From Acidithiobacillus acidisediminis (GTDB lineage: Bacteria; Pseudomonadota; Gammaproteobacteria; Acidithiobacillales; Acidithiobacillaceae), in NCBI RefSeq assembly GCF_023277115.1, contig NZ_JALQCS010000001.1:2412001-2476000 (forward strand): DNA of 64,000 bases, in the 5' to 3' direction. A program made the position numbers and the translations under genes. The notes under the pieces were generated by a model that worked only from the letters and a program-made list of their open reading frames with translations, was not told the origin of the DNA and did not search any database. Positions 19,810 to 28,995 of the stretch are shown piece by piece. Position 1 is the stretch's first letter, and every line of letters starts with the position of its first letter.

Positions 19810-20430
19810 TTAGTCGTTCGGCATGGCCGAAATGAATGCGGCTGGCACCGGATTCATGCCAAGCGCGTAGCGCAGCGTGGCAAAGTGCATTGCTTCATCG
19901 CCTTCGATATTTGCCGCAGCATGCGCCAACTCCGGATTACTGAACTGCTTCACCGCCCCCAGATAGGCCTTCGCCGCGCCGATCTCCAGTCCCGCCGCAA
20001 AATGCAACACATCAGACTCATTTTTCAGTTTGCCCACTGGGAAATTCCATGCCTTGGCCAAATCGCCCATGGATGCCGTGAGCGGCAACTTGGCAGCAAC
20101 AGGTTTACCACCCATTTTCTTGATGGTTTCCGCCAGCACATCGGCATGCGCCTCGTGATCTTTCTGGAACTCTAAGGCCAGCTTGAGCGCACCAGGCTTC
20201 AAGAGTTTACTATCTGCGCCCACTTGGTAGGCAGCAATGGCCTGGTGTTCAGCGTTCAAGGCGAAATTCAGGATCCCCAGATCATGACTTTCACTGTTCG
20301 AGGCCATACCCGCTGCCCGTGCAGTAGCCGGCAAAATCAGGTTGCCGGCAGCGGCAAGGCCCAAGCCAAAGAGGGCACTTTTCTTGAGAAAGTCACGACG
20401 ATTTGCGCCAGATTGCATATTTTCCTGCAT
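19810..20430 (-). CDS. Tat-exported ferritin-like protein
   Basis: The 206-residue protein starts with a twin-arginine signal (NRRDFLKKSALFGLGLAAAG). The mature part is a four-helix ferritin-like domain (Ferritin_2 type) with helix motifs FALNAEHQAIAAYQVG, FQKDHEAHADVLAETIKK, GLEIGAAKAYLGAV and IEGDEAMHFATLRYALG, whose Glu/His pairs could form a di-iron site. Tat export suggests that it folds with its metal in the cytoplasm. Members are often stress-induced in acidophiles and soil bacteria; the exact role is unknown. AGGAG lies upstream of the ATG. The sigma/anti-sigma operon ends just upstream behind a terminator. Confidence 0.85.
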   Translation of the reverse strand: MQENMQSGANRRDFLKKSALFGLGLAAAGNLILPATARAAGMASNSESHDLGILNFALNAEHQAIAAYQVGADSKLLKPGALKLALEFQKDHEAHADVLAETIKKMGGKPVAAKLPLTASMGDLAKAWNFPVGKLKNESDVLHFAAGLEIGAAKAYLGAVKQFSNPELAHAAANIEGDEAMHFATLRYALGMNPVPAAFISAMPND

Positions 20431-20450
20431 GGTAATCTCCTGCCTGTGAC

Positions 20451-20487
20451 AAAAAGAAAGCGATGAACAATGCCATCACCGCTTTCT
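20451..20487 (-). terminator. Rho-independent terminator of the sigma/anti-sigma operon
   Basis: On the minus strand, a 12-bp stem (AGAAAGCGGTGA with TCATCGCTTTCT, one G-T pair) and a 9-base loop are followed by TTTTTG. It separates the anti-sigma gene from the ferritin-like gene. Confidence 0.85.
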
Positions 20488-20517
20488 ACGCAGAGCCATA
20501 AATTTCAGATGCAGCCC

Positions 20518-21216
20518 TCAATTGGATATCAACGTTGCCTGGAGCAGGATCGGGCCAGTGGGCTGACCGGTTGGAGAGCCGCCAGCCGGCTCCAGGGTTA
20601 CCGCCAGAAGATGGGCATGACGCAGGTTCATGTGGTCCGGTACCGGTAACACAGGGGTCTGCCCCGCTTGCATCGGCAATAGCCCCATGGAAACCGGCTT
20701 CTTCCCCGGCACAATCGCCCAGAGCTGCAGAGACTTGTCTGCCGGGATCACGGTATGCCGCAGCGTTACCAAGCGCATGTGGTGCGCACTGGCATGGAAT
20801 ACCCAGGTCGCCTGCCCCTGACGGTTATTGACCACAGCAAGCATCGGCATTTGCGGCGCACTAGGCCATAACCAGGTCACGACGATGGCCACAGCAAGAG
20901 CAGCGCTCACGCCCTGCCACAACGCCAAACGTCGCCACCACGGTAAACGCGGTGCGGAGTTCGTCCGAGAAGGGACCAGGGCGGGTGCTGGCAATTGCGC
21001 CTGAATCCCGTGCCATACTCGCGCCGGAACTGGCCGGCCCTGCGCTGGGAGCAATGCGGGCAAGAGAGCGTCCTCCCAACGACCCACCATTTGGGCAAGA
21101 ACCACATCTTGTTGCAGCAAACGTGCGAAACGCAGGCGTGCCCTGCCATGCAAGTGACCAACAACATAGGCAGCGGCCAATTGTTCCGCCAATGGTGGGT
21201 ACTTACGTAGATTCAT
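20518..21216 (-). CDS. Anti-sigma factor, RskA-like
   Basis: The 232-residue protein has a cytoplasmic N-terminal part (about 1-95), one membrane helix (WQGVSAALAVAIVVTWLW) and a periplasmic C-terminal RskA domain ending in PAGGSPTGQPTGPILL, the family's GG..P.GP signature. It should hold the upstream ECF sigma factor inactive until a signal acts. The N-terminal part has no HxxxCxxC zinc motif, as in many RskA proteins. The gene overlaps the sigma gene by 14 bp, a typical sigma/anti-sigma arrangement that keeps them stoichiometric. Confidence 0.88.
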   Translation of the reverse strand: MNLRKYPPLAEQLAAAYVVGHLHGRARLRFARLLQQDVVLAQMVGRWEDALLPALLPAQGRPVPARVWHGIQAQLPAPALVPSRTNSAPRLPWWRRLALWQGVSAALAVAIVVTWLWPSAPQMPMLAVVNNRQGQATWVFHASAHHMRLVTLRHTVIPADKSLQLWAIVPGKKPVSMGLLPMQAGQTPVLPVPDHMNLRHAHLLAVTLEPAGGSPTGQPTGPILLQATLISN

Positions 21217-21754
21217 GCTGCAAACAATCCTTTAACAGTAACAATCCGCGACGAATCCAACTCTTCACCGTCCCCAGGGCGGTACCAAGCTGCAGCGCCA
21301 CCTCCTCATAGGTCGAGGCGCGATAAAAGGCTTGCACGATGGCCTGCCGCTGGTCGACGGACAGCCGCTGCAAACAGTCTGTTAGCCGCTTTCGTTCCGC
21401 CGGATAGAGCGCAGACATCTCGCCATCCTCACCCCACTCTTCCCGATCCCAGTCCGGCTCATCCCAGCCGGGTTCATCCTTGGGCAGGCGCCGCAGCAGA
21501 TCAATCGCCTGATAGCGAACGATCGCCGCCGCCCATGCCAGCGGAGATCGGCCCATTTGGTAGTCTGCGGCCTTCAACCAGATTTTGACGAAGGCATCCT
21601 GCAGACAATCTGCCGCCCTGCTCTCCTCTCGGAGAATACGCAAAGCAACCGGGTAAAGATGCGCTGAGGTCTCTTGATAAAAGCGCTGGAAGGCCTGTTG
21701 ATCGCCTCGGGCAACGGCCTGCAGCAACTCCTCGAGATCCGTCGCGGCAATCAC
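21203..21754 (-). CDS. ECF sigma factor (SigK/RpoE-like)
   Basis: The 183-residue protein shows region 2 (FQRFYQETSAHLYPVALRIL ... AADCLQDAFVKIWLKA ... SPLAWAAAIVRYQAIDLLRR) for -10 recognition and region 4 (RLSVDQRQAIVQAFYRASTYEEVALQLGTALGTVKSWIRRGL) for -35 binding. Between them is an acidic linker (DEPGWDEPDWDREEW). The start is GTG at 21754 with a poor ribosome site. Pairing with an RskA-type anti-sigma factor makes it a SigK-type extracytoplasmic factor. Likely targets are nearby exported proteins, but no promoter motif was established. Confidence 0.9.
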   Translation of the reverse strand: MIAATDLEELLQAVARGDQQAFQRFYQETSAHLYPVALRILREESRAADCLQDAFVKIWLKAADYQMGRSPLAWAAAIVRYQAIDLLRRLPKDEPGWDEPDWDREEWGEDGEMSALYPAERKRLTDCLQRLSVDQRQAIVQAFYRASTYEEVALQLGTALGTVKSWIRRGLLLLKDCLQHEST

Positions 21755-21901
21755 GCCGTAGCACCAAAAAATTCACATTTAATCACAGTTCGTTGCTCGC
21801 TTCTGATCCGCAAAGCCGTATGCTGCAGAGAGGTTGATCCTACGAGCATAGCGCAGAAGCGCGCCCATTGACCACGACAACACGGTATACCGGAGGGCAT
21901 C

Positions 21902-22522
21902 ATGACCAGAAAGCTTTCTCTATCTCTCGCCCTGGCGAGCGCAGCGCTCCTCTCCATGAGCAGCCTCGTAATGGCGGACCCCATTGATCTGCAACTCAAC
22001 ATCGGCACGCCAGCCTACTATCCGCCAGCAGTCGTCGCCACCCCACCCCTCATGGTCTGGCTCTCGAATCTCGGCGCATATGCCGCTTATGGCAGTAGCC
22101 AACCGATTTTCTATGTGGGCTCAAACTACTATTACTACTACGGCAATAGATGGTGGGCAGGTCCCGGCTTTCGTGGACCTTGGCGCCCGATTGCTGCGCC
22201 ACCACCAGGGCTACGCCGCTGGTCTCCAGGAGAATGGGGGCGGGTGCAACGCGATGCGCAGTTTCATGCTCGCGACCCGCATTGGCGACATTTCCGGCCC
22301 CAAGCACGGCCAATGCCCCCAATGCCACCGCAATATCGTCCACAGTATGGGCATCCGCCACACCCACAAGGTCCAGGACGTGGCGAATATCCCGGAGGCT
22401 GGAACGGCCCCGGCAATCGAGGGCATGATCAAGGCAATCAGGGACGCGGCGATCATGGGCATGGTCAAGGCAACCAGGGACGCGGCGATCATGGGCATGA
22501 CCAACCTTGGCAGAATCATTGA
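21902..22522 (+). CDS. Exported Pro/Gly/His-rich protein
   Basis: The 206-residue protein has a signal peptide (LSLSLALASAALLSMSSLVMA, cleavage after VMA). The mature part has an aromatic stretch (VGSNYYYYYGNRWW), a Pro/Arg/His middle (HWRHFRPQARPMPPMPP) and a C-terminal low-complexity tail with two near-identical 12-residue units (GNQGRGDHGHGQ). Similar YXXWWXG... exported proteins are annotated only as hypothetical. It is divergent from the ECF sigma gene, 147 bp away, which makes it a candidate regulon member. GGAGGG precedes the ATG. Possible role in surface or metal binding through His is speculation. Confidence 0.75.
   Translation: MTRKLSLSLALASAALLSMSSLVMADPIDLQLNIGTPAYYPPAVVATPPLMVWLSNLGAYAAYGSSQPIFYVGSNYYYYYGNRWWAGPGFRGPWRPIAAPPPGLRRWSPGEWGRVQRDAQFHARDPHWRHFRPQARPMPPMPPQYRPQYGHPPHPQGPGRGEYPGGWNGPGNRGHDQGNQGRGDHGHGQGNQGRGDHGHDQPWQNH
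22433..22504 (+). repeat. Two tandem 36-bp coding repeats
   Basis: Units 22433-22468 and 22469-22504 differ at only three positions (AAT/AAC and GGT/GAC). Each encodes 12 residues, so copy number can change without a frameshift. They lie in the His/Gly-rich tail of the exported protein. Confidence 0.85.
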
Positions 22523-22526
22523 CTTG

Positions 22527-22548
22527 GGCTGCGGTGTACTCCGCAGCC
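22527..22548. terminator. Hairpin between convergent genes
   Basis: GGCTGCGG pairs perfectly with CCGCAGCC around TGTACT, 4 bp after the exported-protein stop and 5 bp before the alaS stop. No T-run follows on either strand, so its strength as a terminator is uncertain. Confidence 0.5.
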
Positions 22549-22553
22549 GTGAG

Positions 22554-25193
22554 CTAGGAGACCATTCTCTCCTGTAACCACGCCTTGGCCTGGGCCATCG
22601 CCGCGTCGAGCCCTTCTGGCTTGCCGGCCCCGGCCTGGGCCATATCCGGGCGCCCACCCCCCTTACCGCCCAATGGCTGGGCGACGACATTCACCAACTC
22701 ACCGGCCTGTACCTTGCCATGCAGATCCTTGCTGACAGCGGCGAGGAGGGCAACCTTGTCGTCCGCAACCCCCGCCAGCACAATGATGCCGGAGCTGATT
22801 TCCGAGCGCAGACGATCCAGGACCTCACGCAAGGCCTTGGCGTCCATGCCGTCCAAGCGTTGCAACAGCACCGGAACATCATGAATCCGTTCTACTTTGG
22901 TGGCCAAGTCGGCACCCGCCGAGGCCGCCAGCTCCTGCTTGCTGCGTTCCAGATCCTTTTCCAACTGGCGCAGGCGCTCCAGAGTCTGCGCCAAGCGTTG
23001 ATCCAATTCTGCCGGTGCCGCCTTGAGCAGTGCTGCCGCGCCCCGCAAACGTTCCTCATCCTGCTGCACACTGCGCAGCGCCGCCTCCCCGGCCACGGCC
23101 TCGATGCGCCGTATGCCTGCCGCGACCGCCGATTCGCTCAGGATCTTGAAAAATCCGATCTCTCCCAAGGCATGGACGTGGGTGCCGCCGCAGAACTCTA
23201 GCGAATGCTCGCCCATCAATACCACTCGCACCTCTTCGCCATATTTTTCGCCGAAAAGGGCCATCGCCCCTAAGGCTTGGGCTTCTGCCAAGGGCAAGAC
23301 GCGGGTCTCGGCAACGACATTGGCACGAATCGCCGCGTTCACTTCCCGCTCGATGGCCTGTAGCTCTTCTTTACCCAGGGGTTCGGGGTGGCTGAAATCA
23401 AAGCGTAGCCGCTCGGCGTCTACCAGCGAGCCTTTCTGTTGCACGTGCGTCCCAAGACGACGGCGCAGCACGGCATGGAGAAGATGGGTCGCGGAGTGAT
23501 GGGCGGCGGTGCTGGCGCGCGCCTCTGCATCAACACTGGCCTGCACGATATCGCCGACGCGAATCGTACCTTGGGCAAGCCGCCCGATATGCACGTGCTG
23601 ACTGGGCACGGGCTTTTGCGTATCGTCGACGCGGAACAGCATTTCCTGACCATGAAAGAGCTTGCCACAATCACCGGCCTGTCCCCCGGATTCCCCATAA
23701 AATGGGGTCTGATCGAGGAGAATCGCGCCCTCCTCCCCCGCCTGTAACTGCTCCACAGCGCTGCCATCGCGTACAATGGCGAGTACTCGTCCGGCCCCGT
23801 CGCAGCCGCCATAGCCCAGAAATTCCGTAGCCGGTAATTGCATCGCGAGATCGTGATAGATCCTTTCCGCCTTCACCGCCCCACTGCCTGCCCAAGCGGC
23901 ACGAGAGCGCTCCCGCTGCTCCGCCAATGCTGCGTCAAAGCCCGCCATATCCATGTCCAGGCCACGCTCGCGGGCGATATCGGCGGTAAGATCGACCGGG
24001 AAGCCATAGGTGTCGGAGAGACGAAAGATCACCTCGCCCGGAATCGGCGCGTTGGCGGGCAGCCTGCCAATGGCTTCATCCAACAGATCCAGGCCACGTT
24101 GCAGCGTTTCGCGGAACCTCTCTTCCTCGCGATGGAGTTGGCGCTCCACCTCATGTTGCCCTTGGCGTAGTTCTGGATAGGCATCGCCCATGGTCGCGAC
24201 GAGCGGCGCCACGAGATGATAAAAAAATGCCTCTTCGATACCGAGCTTGCGTCCATGTCGCACCGCCCGCCGGATGATACGCCGCAAGACATAACCGCGC
24301 CCTTCATTGCTGGGCATGACTCCGTCGGTAATGAGAAAACTGCAGGCCCGGATATGATCCGCCAGCACGCGCAGGCTGGTATCTGTTTCTGGACTCTGTC
24401 CGTAAGGCGTCTGGGCAATCTCTGCCGCCGCCGCAATCAGAACCTGAAAGATGTCGGTATCATAATTGTTGTGTACGCCCTGCAGTACGGCAGCCAGGCG
24501 CTCCAGGCCCATGCCGGTATCTACCGAGGGCTTGGGCAGCGGCGTGAGCGTGCCCGCGCTGTCGCGGTCAAACTGCATGAAGACCAGATTCCAGATTTCA
24601 ATATAGCGGTCGCCATCGGCCTCCGGGCTGCCGGGAGGGCCGCCAGGGATCTCGGGACCGTGATCGTAGAAGATTTCGGAACAGGGGCCACAAGGCCCGG
24701 TATCCCCCATGCTCCAGAAATTGTCCTTGTCGCCACAGCGCGAGAAGCGCGCAGGATCGATCTGCATCTCTTCCAGCCAGATGGCTGCTGCCTCGTCATC
24801 CTTTTCGTAGACCGTCACCCACAGCTTTTCCGCTGGCAGGCCCAGGGTCTCGGTCAAAAAACGCCAGGCAAATTGAATGGCCTCGCGCTTGAAGTAATCC
24901 CCAAAGGAGAAATTGCCGAGCATCTCGAAAAAGGTATGATGCCGGGCAGTGTAGCCGACATTTTCCAGGTCGTTGTGCTTGCCGCCGGCGCGCATGCAGC
25001 GTTGGGTGGAAACCGCGCGCAGGTACGGGCGCGACTCCAGGCCGAGGAAGGTGTCCTTGAACTGCACCATGCCCGCATTGGTGAAGAGCAGCGTCGGATC
25101 ATTGCGCGGCACCAGGGGACTACTTGGCACGATTTGATGCCCCTGGCCGGCAAAGAACTCCAGAAAGGCGGAACGAATGGCTGCTGACTTCAT
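22554..25193 (-). CDS. alaS: Alanyl-tRNA synthetase
   Basis: AlaS charges tRNA-Ala and edits mischarged Ser and Gly. The 879-residue length is normal. The class II catalytic core is N-terminal ([26 protein letters not shown] opens it), the editing domain has [12 protein letters not shown] and CGGTHV zinc ligands, and the C-terminal oligomerisation domain ends with [22 protein letters not shown] precedes the ATG. It is the last gene of a minus-strand run after recA and recX, a common proteobacterial order. Confidence 0.97.
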   Translation of the reverse strand: MKSAAIRSAFLEFFAGQGHQIVPSSPLVPRNDPTLLFTNAGMVQFKDTFLGLESRPYLRAVSTQRCMRAGGKHNDLENVGYTARHHTFFEMLGNFSFGDYFKREAIQFAWRFLTETLGLPAEKLWVTVYEKDDEAAAIWLEEMQIDPARFSRCGDKDNFWSMGDTGPCGPCSEIFYDHGPEIPGGPPGSPEADGDRYIEIWNLVFMQFDRDSAGTLTPLPKPSVDTGMGLERLAAVLQGVHNNYDTDIFQVLIAAAAEIAQTPYGQSPETDTSLRVLADHIRACSFLITDGVMPSNEGRGYVLRRIIRRAVRHGRKLGIEEAFFYHLVAPLVATMGDAYPELRQGQHEVERQLHREEERFRETLQRGLDLLDEAIGRLPANAPIPGEVIFRLSDTYGFPVDLTADIARERGLDMDMAGFDAALAEQRERSRAAWAGSGAVKAERIYHDLAMQLPATEFLGYGGCDGAGRVLAIVRDGSAVEQLQAGEEGAILLDQTPFYGESGGQAGDCGKLFHGQEMLFRVDDTQKPVPSQHVHIGRLAQGTIRVGDIVQASVDAEARASTAAHHSATHLLHAVLRRRLGTHVQQKGSLVDAERLRFDFSHPEPLGKEELQAIEREVNAAIRANVVAETRVLPLAEAQALGAMALFGEKYGEEVRVVLMGEHSLEFCGGTHVHALGEIGFFKILSESAVAAGIRRIEAVAGEAALRSVQQDEERLRGAAALLKAAPAELDQRLAQTLERLRQLEKDLERSKQELAASAGADLATKVERIHDVPVLLQRLDGMDAKALREVLDRLRSEISSGIIVLAGVADDKVALLAAVSKDLHGKVQAGELVNVVAQPLGGKGGGRPDMAQAGAGKPEGLDAAMAQAKAWLQERMVS

Positions 25194-25212
25194 GTGACTC
25201 CTTCCGTATCAA

Positions 25213-25680
25213 CTACGAGGCGTAATCCTCATCCGAGGCAAGATCCGCGCTGGCCAGGGCAGCACGAATCAACTCGGCAGGAAAGCCACGCCCCTGTAAA
25301 AACCGCGCTCGCCTTGCCCATTCCTTGGCATCCGCAGGCGCCTGATCACCAAACCGCTTGTGTAGACTCTGCCGCGCCCGCGCCAGCCAATCCACTTCTT
25401 CCAATAATTCGCGATCTTCTCCAGCCCCGCTCGCACGCCAATCTCGCGCCACCAGTATAGGCCCCTGCCCGCGTGCCGCCCGACTGCGCATGCGTGCAGC
25501 GCGATAGCGAGCATCACTCAGATAGCCATGCTCTGCCAAGCGTTCCAGGACAAGATCCACGGTCTCAGCCGCAAAGCCGTTTTGCCGCAATAAACGCGAG
25601 CGCAGTTCCAGGCGGGCATACTCACGGCGCGCCAAAAGACGCAAAGCCGCCGCCTCGATGGCTGCCTCGCCGTCACTCAT
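25213..25680 (-). CDS. recX: RecX regulatory protein
   Basis: RecX binds RecA filaments and limits recombinase activity. The 155-residue protein consists of three-helix repeats typical of the family: [39 protein letters not shown] and [19 protein letters not shown]. It overlaps the recA stop by 4 bp, so its synthesis is coupled to recA, the usual arrangement. Confidence 0.92.
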   Translation of the reverse strand: MSDGEAAIEAAALRLLARREYARLELRSRLLRQNGFAAETVDLVLERLAEHGYLSDARYRAARMRSRAARGQGPILVARDWRASGAGEDRELLEEVDWLARARQSLHKRFGDQAPADAKEWARRARFLQGRGFPAELIRAALASADLASDEDYAS

Positions 25681-26717
25681 TCCCCAACTTCAGCCAGGCC
25701 CGGCACCTCTTCGGCGAAGGCCAGCGGATGCCCAAGGGCCGCAGCGCGCACCTTGTCTTCAATGGCCTTGGCGACCTCCGGGTGTTCCTTCAGATATTGC
25801 CGCGCATTTTCCTTACCCTGGCCAATGCGCTCCGTACCGTAACTGTACCAGGCACCGCTCTTTTCCAGAATGTCGAACTTGACGCCGAGATCCACCAGCT
25901 CCGAGAGGCGGGAAATGCCTTCGCCGTAATAGATGGCAAACTCCGCCTCGCGGAACGGCGGCGCGACCTTGTTTTTCACCACTTTGACGCGGGTATCATT
26001 GCCGAGCACCTCATCGCCTTTTTTGATCGCCCCAATGCGGCGAATGTCGAGGCGCACCGAGGCATAAAACTTGAGGGCGTTGCCGCCAGTCGTAGTCTCC
26101 GGGCTGCCATACATCACGCCAATCTTCATGCGAATCTGGTTAATGAAGATAAGCAGGGTATTGGTCCGCGAGATATTGCCCGTCAGTTTCCGCAGCGCCT
26201 GGCTCATGAGCCGCGCCTGCAGGCCGACGTGGGAATCGCCCATTTCCCCCTCGATCTCTGCCTTGGGGGTCAGCGCCGCCACCGAGTCCACCACGATGAG
26301 ATCGACCGCGCCGGAGCGCACCAGCATGTCGGCGATTTCCAGCGCCTGCTCGCCGGTGTCGGGCTGGGAGATGAGCAGGTTTTCCAGATCCACCCCCAAC
26401 TTTTGCGCATAGGTCGGATCAAGGGCGTGCTCGGCATCGATGAAGGCGGCCGTGCCTCCGGCCGCCTGGCAGCTGGCAATGGCGTGCAAGGTCAGCGTCG
26501 TCTTACCCGACGATTCCGGGCCATAGATCTCGACAATGCGCCCGCGCGGTAGGCCACCGACCCCCAATGCCAGGTCCAGTCCCAAGGAACCGGTAGAGTA
26601 GACAGCAATATCTTTGATGGCACTCTGTTCGCCCAGCCGCATGATGGCGCCCTTGCCAAACTGCCGGTCAATCTGGGATAGGGCTGCTGCCAGAGCCTTG
26701 CTGCGTTGATCATCCAT
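25677..26717 (-). CDS. recA: RecA recombinase
   Basis: RecA forms filaments on single-stranded DNA, drives strand exchange and promotes LexA cleavage. The 346-residue protein has Walker A GPESSGKT (66-73), Walker [11 protein letters not shown], and the L2 loop region with [22 protein letters not shown] lies upstream of the ATG at 26717. Only 33 bp separate it from pncC, and no SOS box or clear promoter is visible there, so recA may be read mainly from the upstream operon. Confidence 0.98.
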   Translation of the reverse strand: MDDQRSKALAAALSQIDRQFGKGAIMRLGEQSAIKDIAVYSTGSLGLDLALGVGGLPRGRIVEIYGPESSGKTTLTLHAIASCQAAGGTAAFIDAEHALDPTYAQKLGVDLENLLISQPDTGEQALEIADMLVRSGAVDLIVVDSVAALTPKAEIEGEMGDSHVGLQARLMSQALRKLTGNISRTNTLLIFINQIRMKIGVMYGSPETTTGGNALKFYASVRLDIRRIGAIKKGDEVLGNDTRVKVVKNKVAPPFREAEFAIYYGEGISRLSELVDLGVKFDILEKSGAWYSYGTERIGQGKENARQYLKEHPEVAKAIEDKVRAAALGHPLAFAEEVPGLAEVGE

Positions 26718-26750
26718 CTTGCCATCTCCTGATTGGGGTGTCTCGGCATT

Positions 26751-27617
26751 CTACCCGAGGGGCTCGTTCAGACCAATCGTCCCGAACTCTTTCCTCATCA
26801 GGTCAAGCAGACCACCCAGGGCCACAGTGCCGGCCGCTACCTGCACCGTCCAGCGGTCACCGGCAAAGCAGTGGGTCGTCACCTGGCGCTTGTCCCGCAG
26901 CGCCCAACCGATGCAAACGGTGCCAACCGGCTTGCCCGGCACCGCTCCGCCCGGCCCGGCGATGCCACTCACCGCCACGGCCAGATCTGCATGGCGTAAA
27001 GCGCCATCGAGCATCTCCTGCACCACTGCTTCCGATACCGCCCCATGGGCACGCAAGGTGACAGGCGAAACGCCTAGCATCTCCTCCTTGGCGGCATTGC
27101 TATAAACCACATAGCCCTGACGCAATACTGCGGAGGAGCCGGGAAGCGCCGCGAAACGCGCGGCAATGCCCCCCGCCGTACAGGACTCCGCCGTTGCCAG
27201 AAGCAACCCCTGCTGCTGCGCAGCCTGTAACAGGGCCCATTCCGGGGGCGCCAAGGCCAGATCGAGACCAGTCCCATCCGTCACCCACAACTCGCCCGGC
27301 AAGGGCGCCCAGGCCGGGGTCACGGCAAAGCGCGTTTGCGGCAGGCTGGGCAACGGCCAGCGCCGCTGCAGATAGGCGGCAAGACCTGGCCAATTCAGGG
27401 GGTCCAAAAACTGTCCACCCGCCGCCGTCCAGGCATCCCTATTGGTAAAATCTCCCAGGGCCAGATCCTGCGCACCCGGTGTAGGCAATGGCTCCAGCAT
27501 CTGCACCCGCGTTTCTTGGCCCGCGAGTGCCAGCCAGGCCGCTACCCGCTGCGCAATCGGCAGGGCCTGCGAGCGCCAGGGCAAATACAGCGTGATCGGG
27601 GCCAATTCATAAGACAT
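26751..27617 (-). CDS. pncC: CinA-type nicotinamide-nucleotide amidase with unusual N-terminal domain
   Basis: The C-terminal 160 residues are the PncC domain, which deamidates NMN: LLATAESCTAGGIAARF holds the catalytic Ser, followed by YSNAAKEEMLGV, VSEAVVQEML and VSGIAGPGG ... KPVGTV. The N-terminal 120 residues (ITLYLPWRSQALPIAQRVAAWLA ...) are not the MoCF domain of full CinA and I do not recognise them. I chose the ATG at 27617 because AGGGG lies 8 bases upstream; 27623 is possible. It overlaps thiL by 11 bp and lies upstream of recA, as cinA does in many bacteria. Confidence 0.85.
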   Translation of the reverse strand: MSYELAPITLYLPWRSQALPIAQRVAAWLALAGQETRVQMLEPLPTPGAQDLALGDFTNRDAWTAAGGQFLDPLNWPGLAAYLQRRWPLPSLPQTRFAVTPAWAPLPGELWVTDGTGLDLALAPPEWALLQAAQQQGLLLATAESCTAGGIAARFAALPGSSAVLRQGYVVYSNAAKEEMLGVSPVTLRAHGAVSEAVVQEMLDGALRHADLAVAVSGIAGPGGAVPGKPVGTVCIGWALRDKRQVTTHCFAGDRWTVQVAAGTVALGGLLDLMRKEFGTIGLNEPLG

Positions 27618-28611
27618 GCTCATGCCCCTGATGGTGCGGTAACGCCTGCCGTTGCCCATGCCAGAACAATTCCAACCCGGCAGAAGCAGGCAAAATCTCG
27701 CCTACTCGCCGCAACGGGGTTCGCGTTTCTTGGGCGGCCTGCATCAGGGCGCTCCCCAGCGCAGGCGCGGCGCAAAGTATCAGCTCGTAGTCATCCCCAC
27801 CGGTGAGGGCAGTACCCAGCAAGCGTTCCCAGTCTCCTGCCACCCAGCCCGCCAACTCGGTACTAAGTGGAATCTCCTGCGCATCAATGCGCGCTCCTAA
27901 CCCCCCGGCGCGTAAGAGGTGACCGAGATCGGCAAGAAACCCATCCGAAACATCCTGCGCACAACGCACCCCCAACTGCTGTGCGGCTTGGCCGAAGGCA
28001 ATGCGCGGCATAGGGCGCAAACGGCGTTTTTCCAGCCATGCCGAACCTGCCAGAGGCTCGCTCTGCTCCCCGCGCCGAGCGGCGAAGGCGCGTTCCAGGG
28101 CGAGTGCTGCATCACCCAAGGTGCCCGTCACGTAGATGTCGTCACCCACGCGCGCGCCAGCGCGGGTCATCGCTGCCCCTTCCAGGGTACCGAGAGCCGT
28201 TACCGTCACCGTCAGGAGTCCGTCCGTTCCCACGGTATCCCCACCCACCAGGGCAAGGCCCCATTCCCGCGCCAGCTCTTGCCAACCCGCCACAAAGCCA
28301 TTCAGCCAAGTCGGAGTCGCCAATCCTTGCGGCAAGGCCAGATTGAGCAAGGCCCAGCGGGGCAATGCTCCCATGGCAGCGAGATCGCTCAGGTTCGCCG
28401 CCAGGGCCTTCCAAGCCAAATCGGCAGGGCCCACCTCCGCAAAAAAATGCCGCCCCGCGACCAGGGTATCGGTGCAGGCGACCAGCGCACGCCCGGCACA
28501 ATCCAACACTGCGGCATCATCGCCAATGCCCAGGAGGATGCCATCCGGCGCCTGCCCCTGGCCCAGAGCATCACGCAACCCCGCAATCAGCGCAAATTCG
28601 CCTATGGACAT
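27607..28611 (-). CDS. thiL: Thiamine-monophosphate kinase
   Basis: ThiL phosphorylates thiamine monophosphate to thiamine pyrophosphate, the last step of the pathway. The 334-residue protein has the family motifs GIGDDAAVLD near the N-terminus, TDTLVAGRHF, GDTV, a Gly-rich YVTGTLGDAALAL and the C-terminal LTGGDDYELILC. I chose the ATG at 28611 with GGAGG 4 bases upstream; the frame opens 96 bp earlier without a good start. It heads a minus-strand run with pncC, recA, recX and alaS. Confidence 0.93.
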   Translation of the reverse strand: MSIGEFALIAGLRDALGQGQAPDGILLGIGDDAAVLDCAGRALVACTDTLVAGRHFFAEVGPADLAWKALAANLSDLAAMGALPRWALLNLALPQGLATPTWLNGFVAGWQELAREWGLALVGGDTVGTDGLLTVTVTALGTLEGAAMTRAGARVGDDIYVTGTLGDAALALERAFAARRGEQSEPLAGSAWLEKRRLRPMPRIAFGQAAQQLGVRCAQDVSDGFLADLGHLLRAGGLGARIDAQEIPLSTELAGWVAGDWERLLGTALTGGDDYELILCAAPALGSALMQAAQETRTPLRRVGEILPASAGLELFWHGQRQALPHHQGHEHVL

Positions 28612-28772
28612 CGGGCCTCCAAATGGTGATTTCCTCGAATTAGAGCGCATCCAATTGCATGATGCAAAGCCATGCAGCTCCGCAAAGCAGGCCGCAATAG
28701 GCAACAAACAAAGCCCTTGTTCACATTGACGTCCGGAACAGGCAATCGCAGAATGGCTCTATCAGTCTGAGG

Positions 28773-28964
28773 GTGTTTGCCGTGGAAAATGGCGGTTACG
28801 TACATAGCGGAGGGCAAGAACAGCTGCGTCAAGCTCGTCAGCTGGCGCAGCAGCGCATACGCGTTTTGCGCGAGCGTTTTTTGCCAATCTTGCAAAAAAC
28901 CACTCAAAGGCATGACTTTTTGAGCGATGATCCTGTCACCCAGCCGCTGCGCCAACTACCATAA
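28773..28964 (+). CDS. Small basic protein, unknown
   Basis: A 63-codon frame with a GTG start encodes a Gln/Arg-rich helix (EQLRQARQLAQQRIRVLRERFLPILQK). Codon use looks like that of the neighbours and the frame is on the coding strand of gluQ. GAGGG is close to the GTG but at a short spacing. It overlaps the longest possible gluQ frame by 38 bp but not the start I prefer for gluQ. No family recognised; it may be spurious. Confidence 0.4.
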   Translation: MFAVENGGYVHSGGQEQLRQARQLAQQRIRVLRERFLPILQKTTQRHDFLSDDPVTQPLRQLP

Positions 28965-28995
28965 GCTCTCTTTGCGCAACCAATCTCGGAAGGTT

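Noticed and set aside
24216-25187. A 323-codon plus-strand frame opposite alaS
   Set aside because: Shadow of alaS; its composition mirrors the complementary strand of the synthetase codons.
26718-26750. SOS box before recA
   Set aside because: The 33-bp spacer after pncC does not contain a CTG-N10-CAG palindrome; regulation by LexA would have to act from upstream of the operon.
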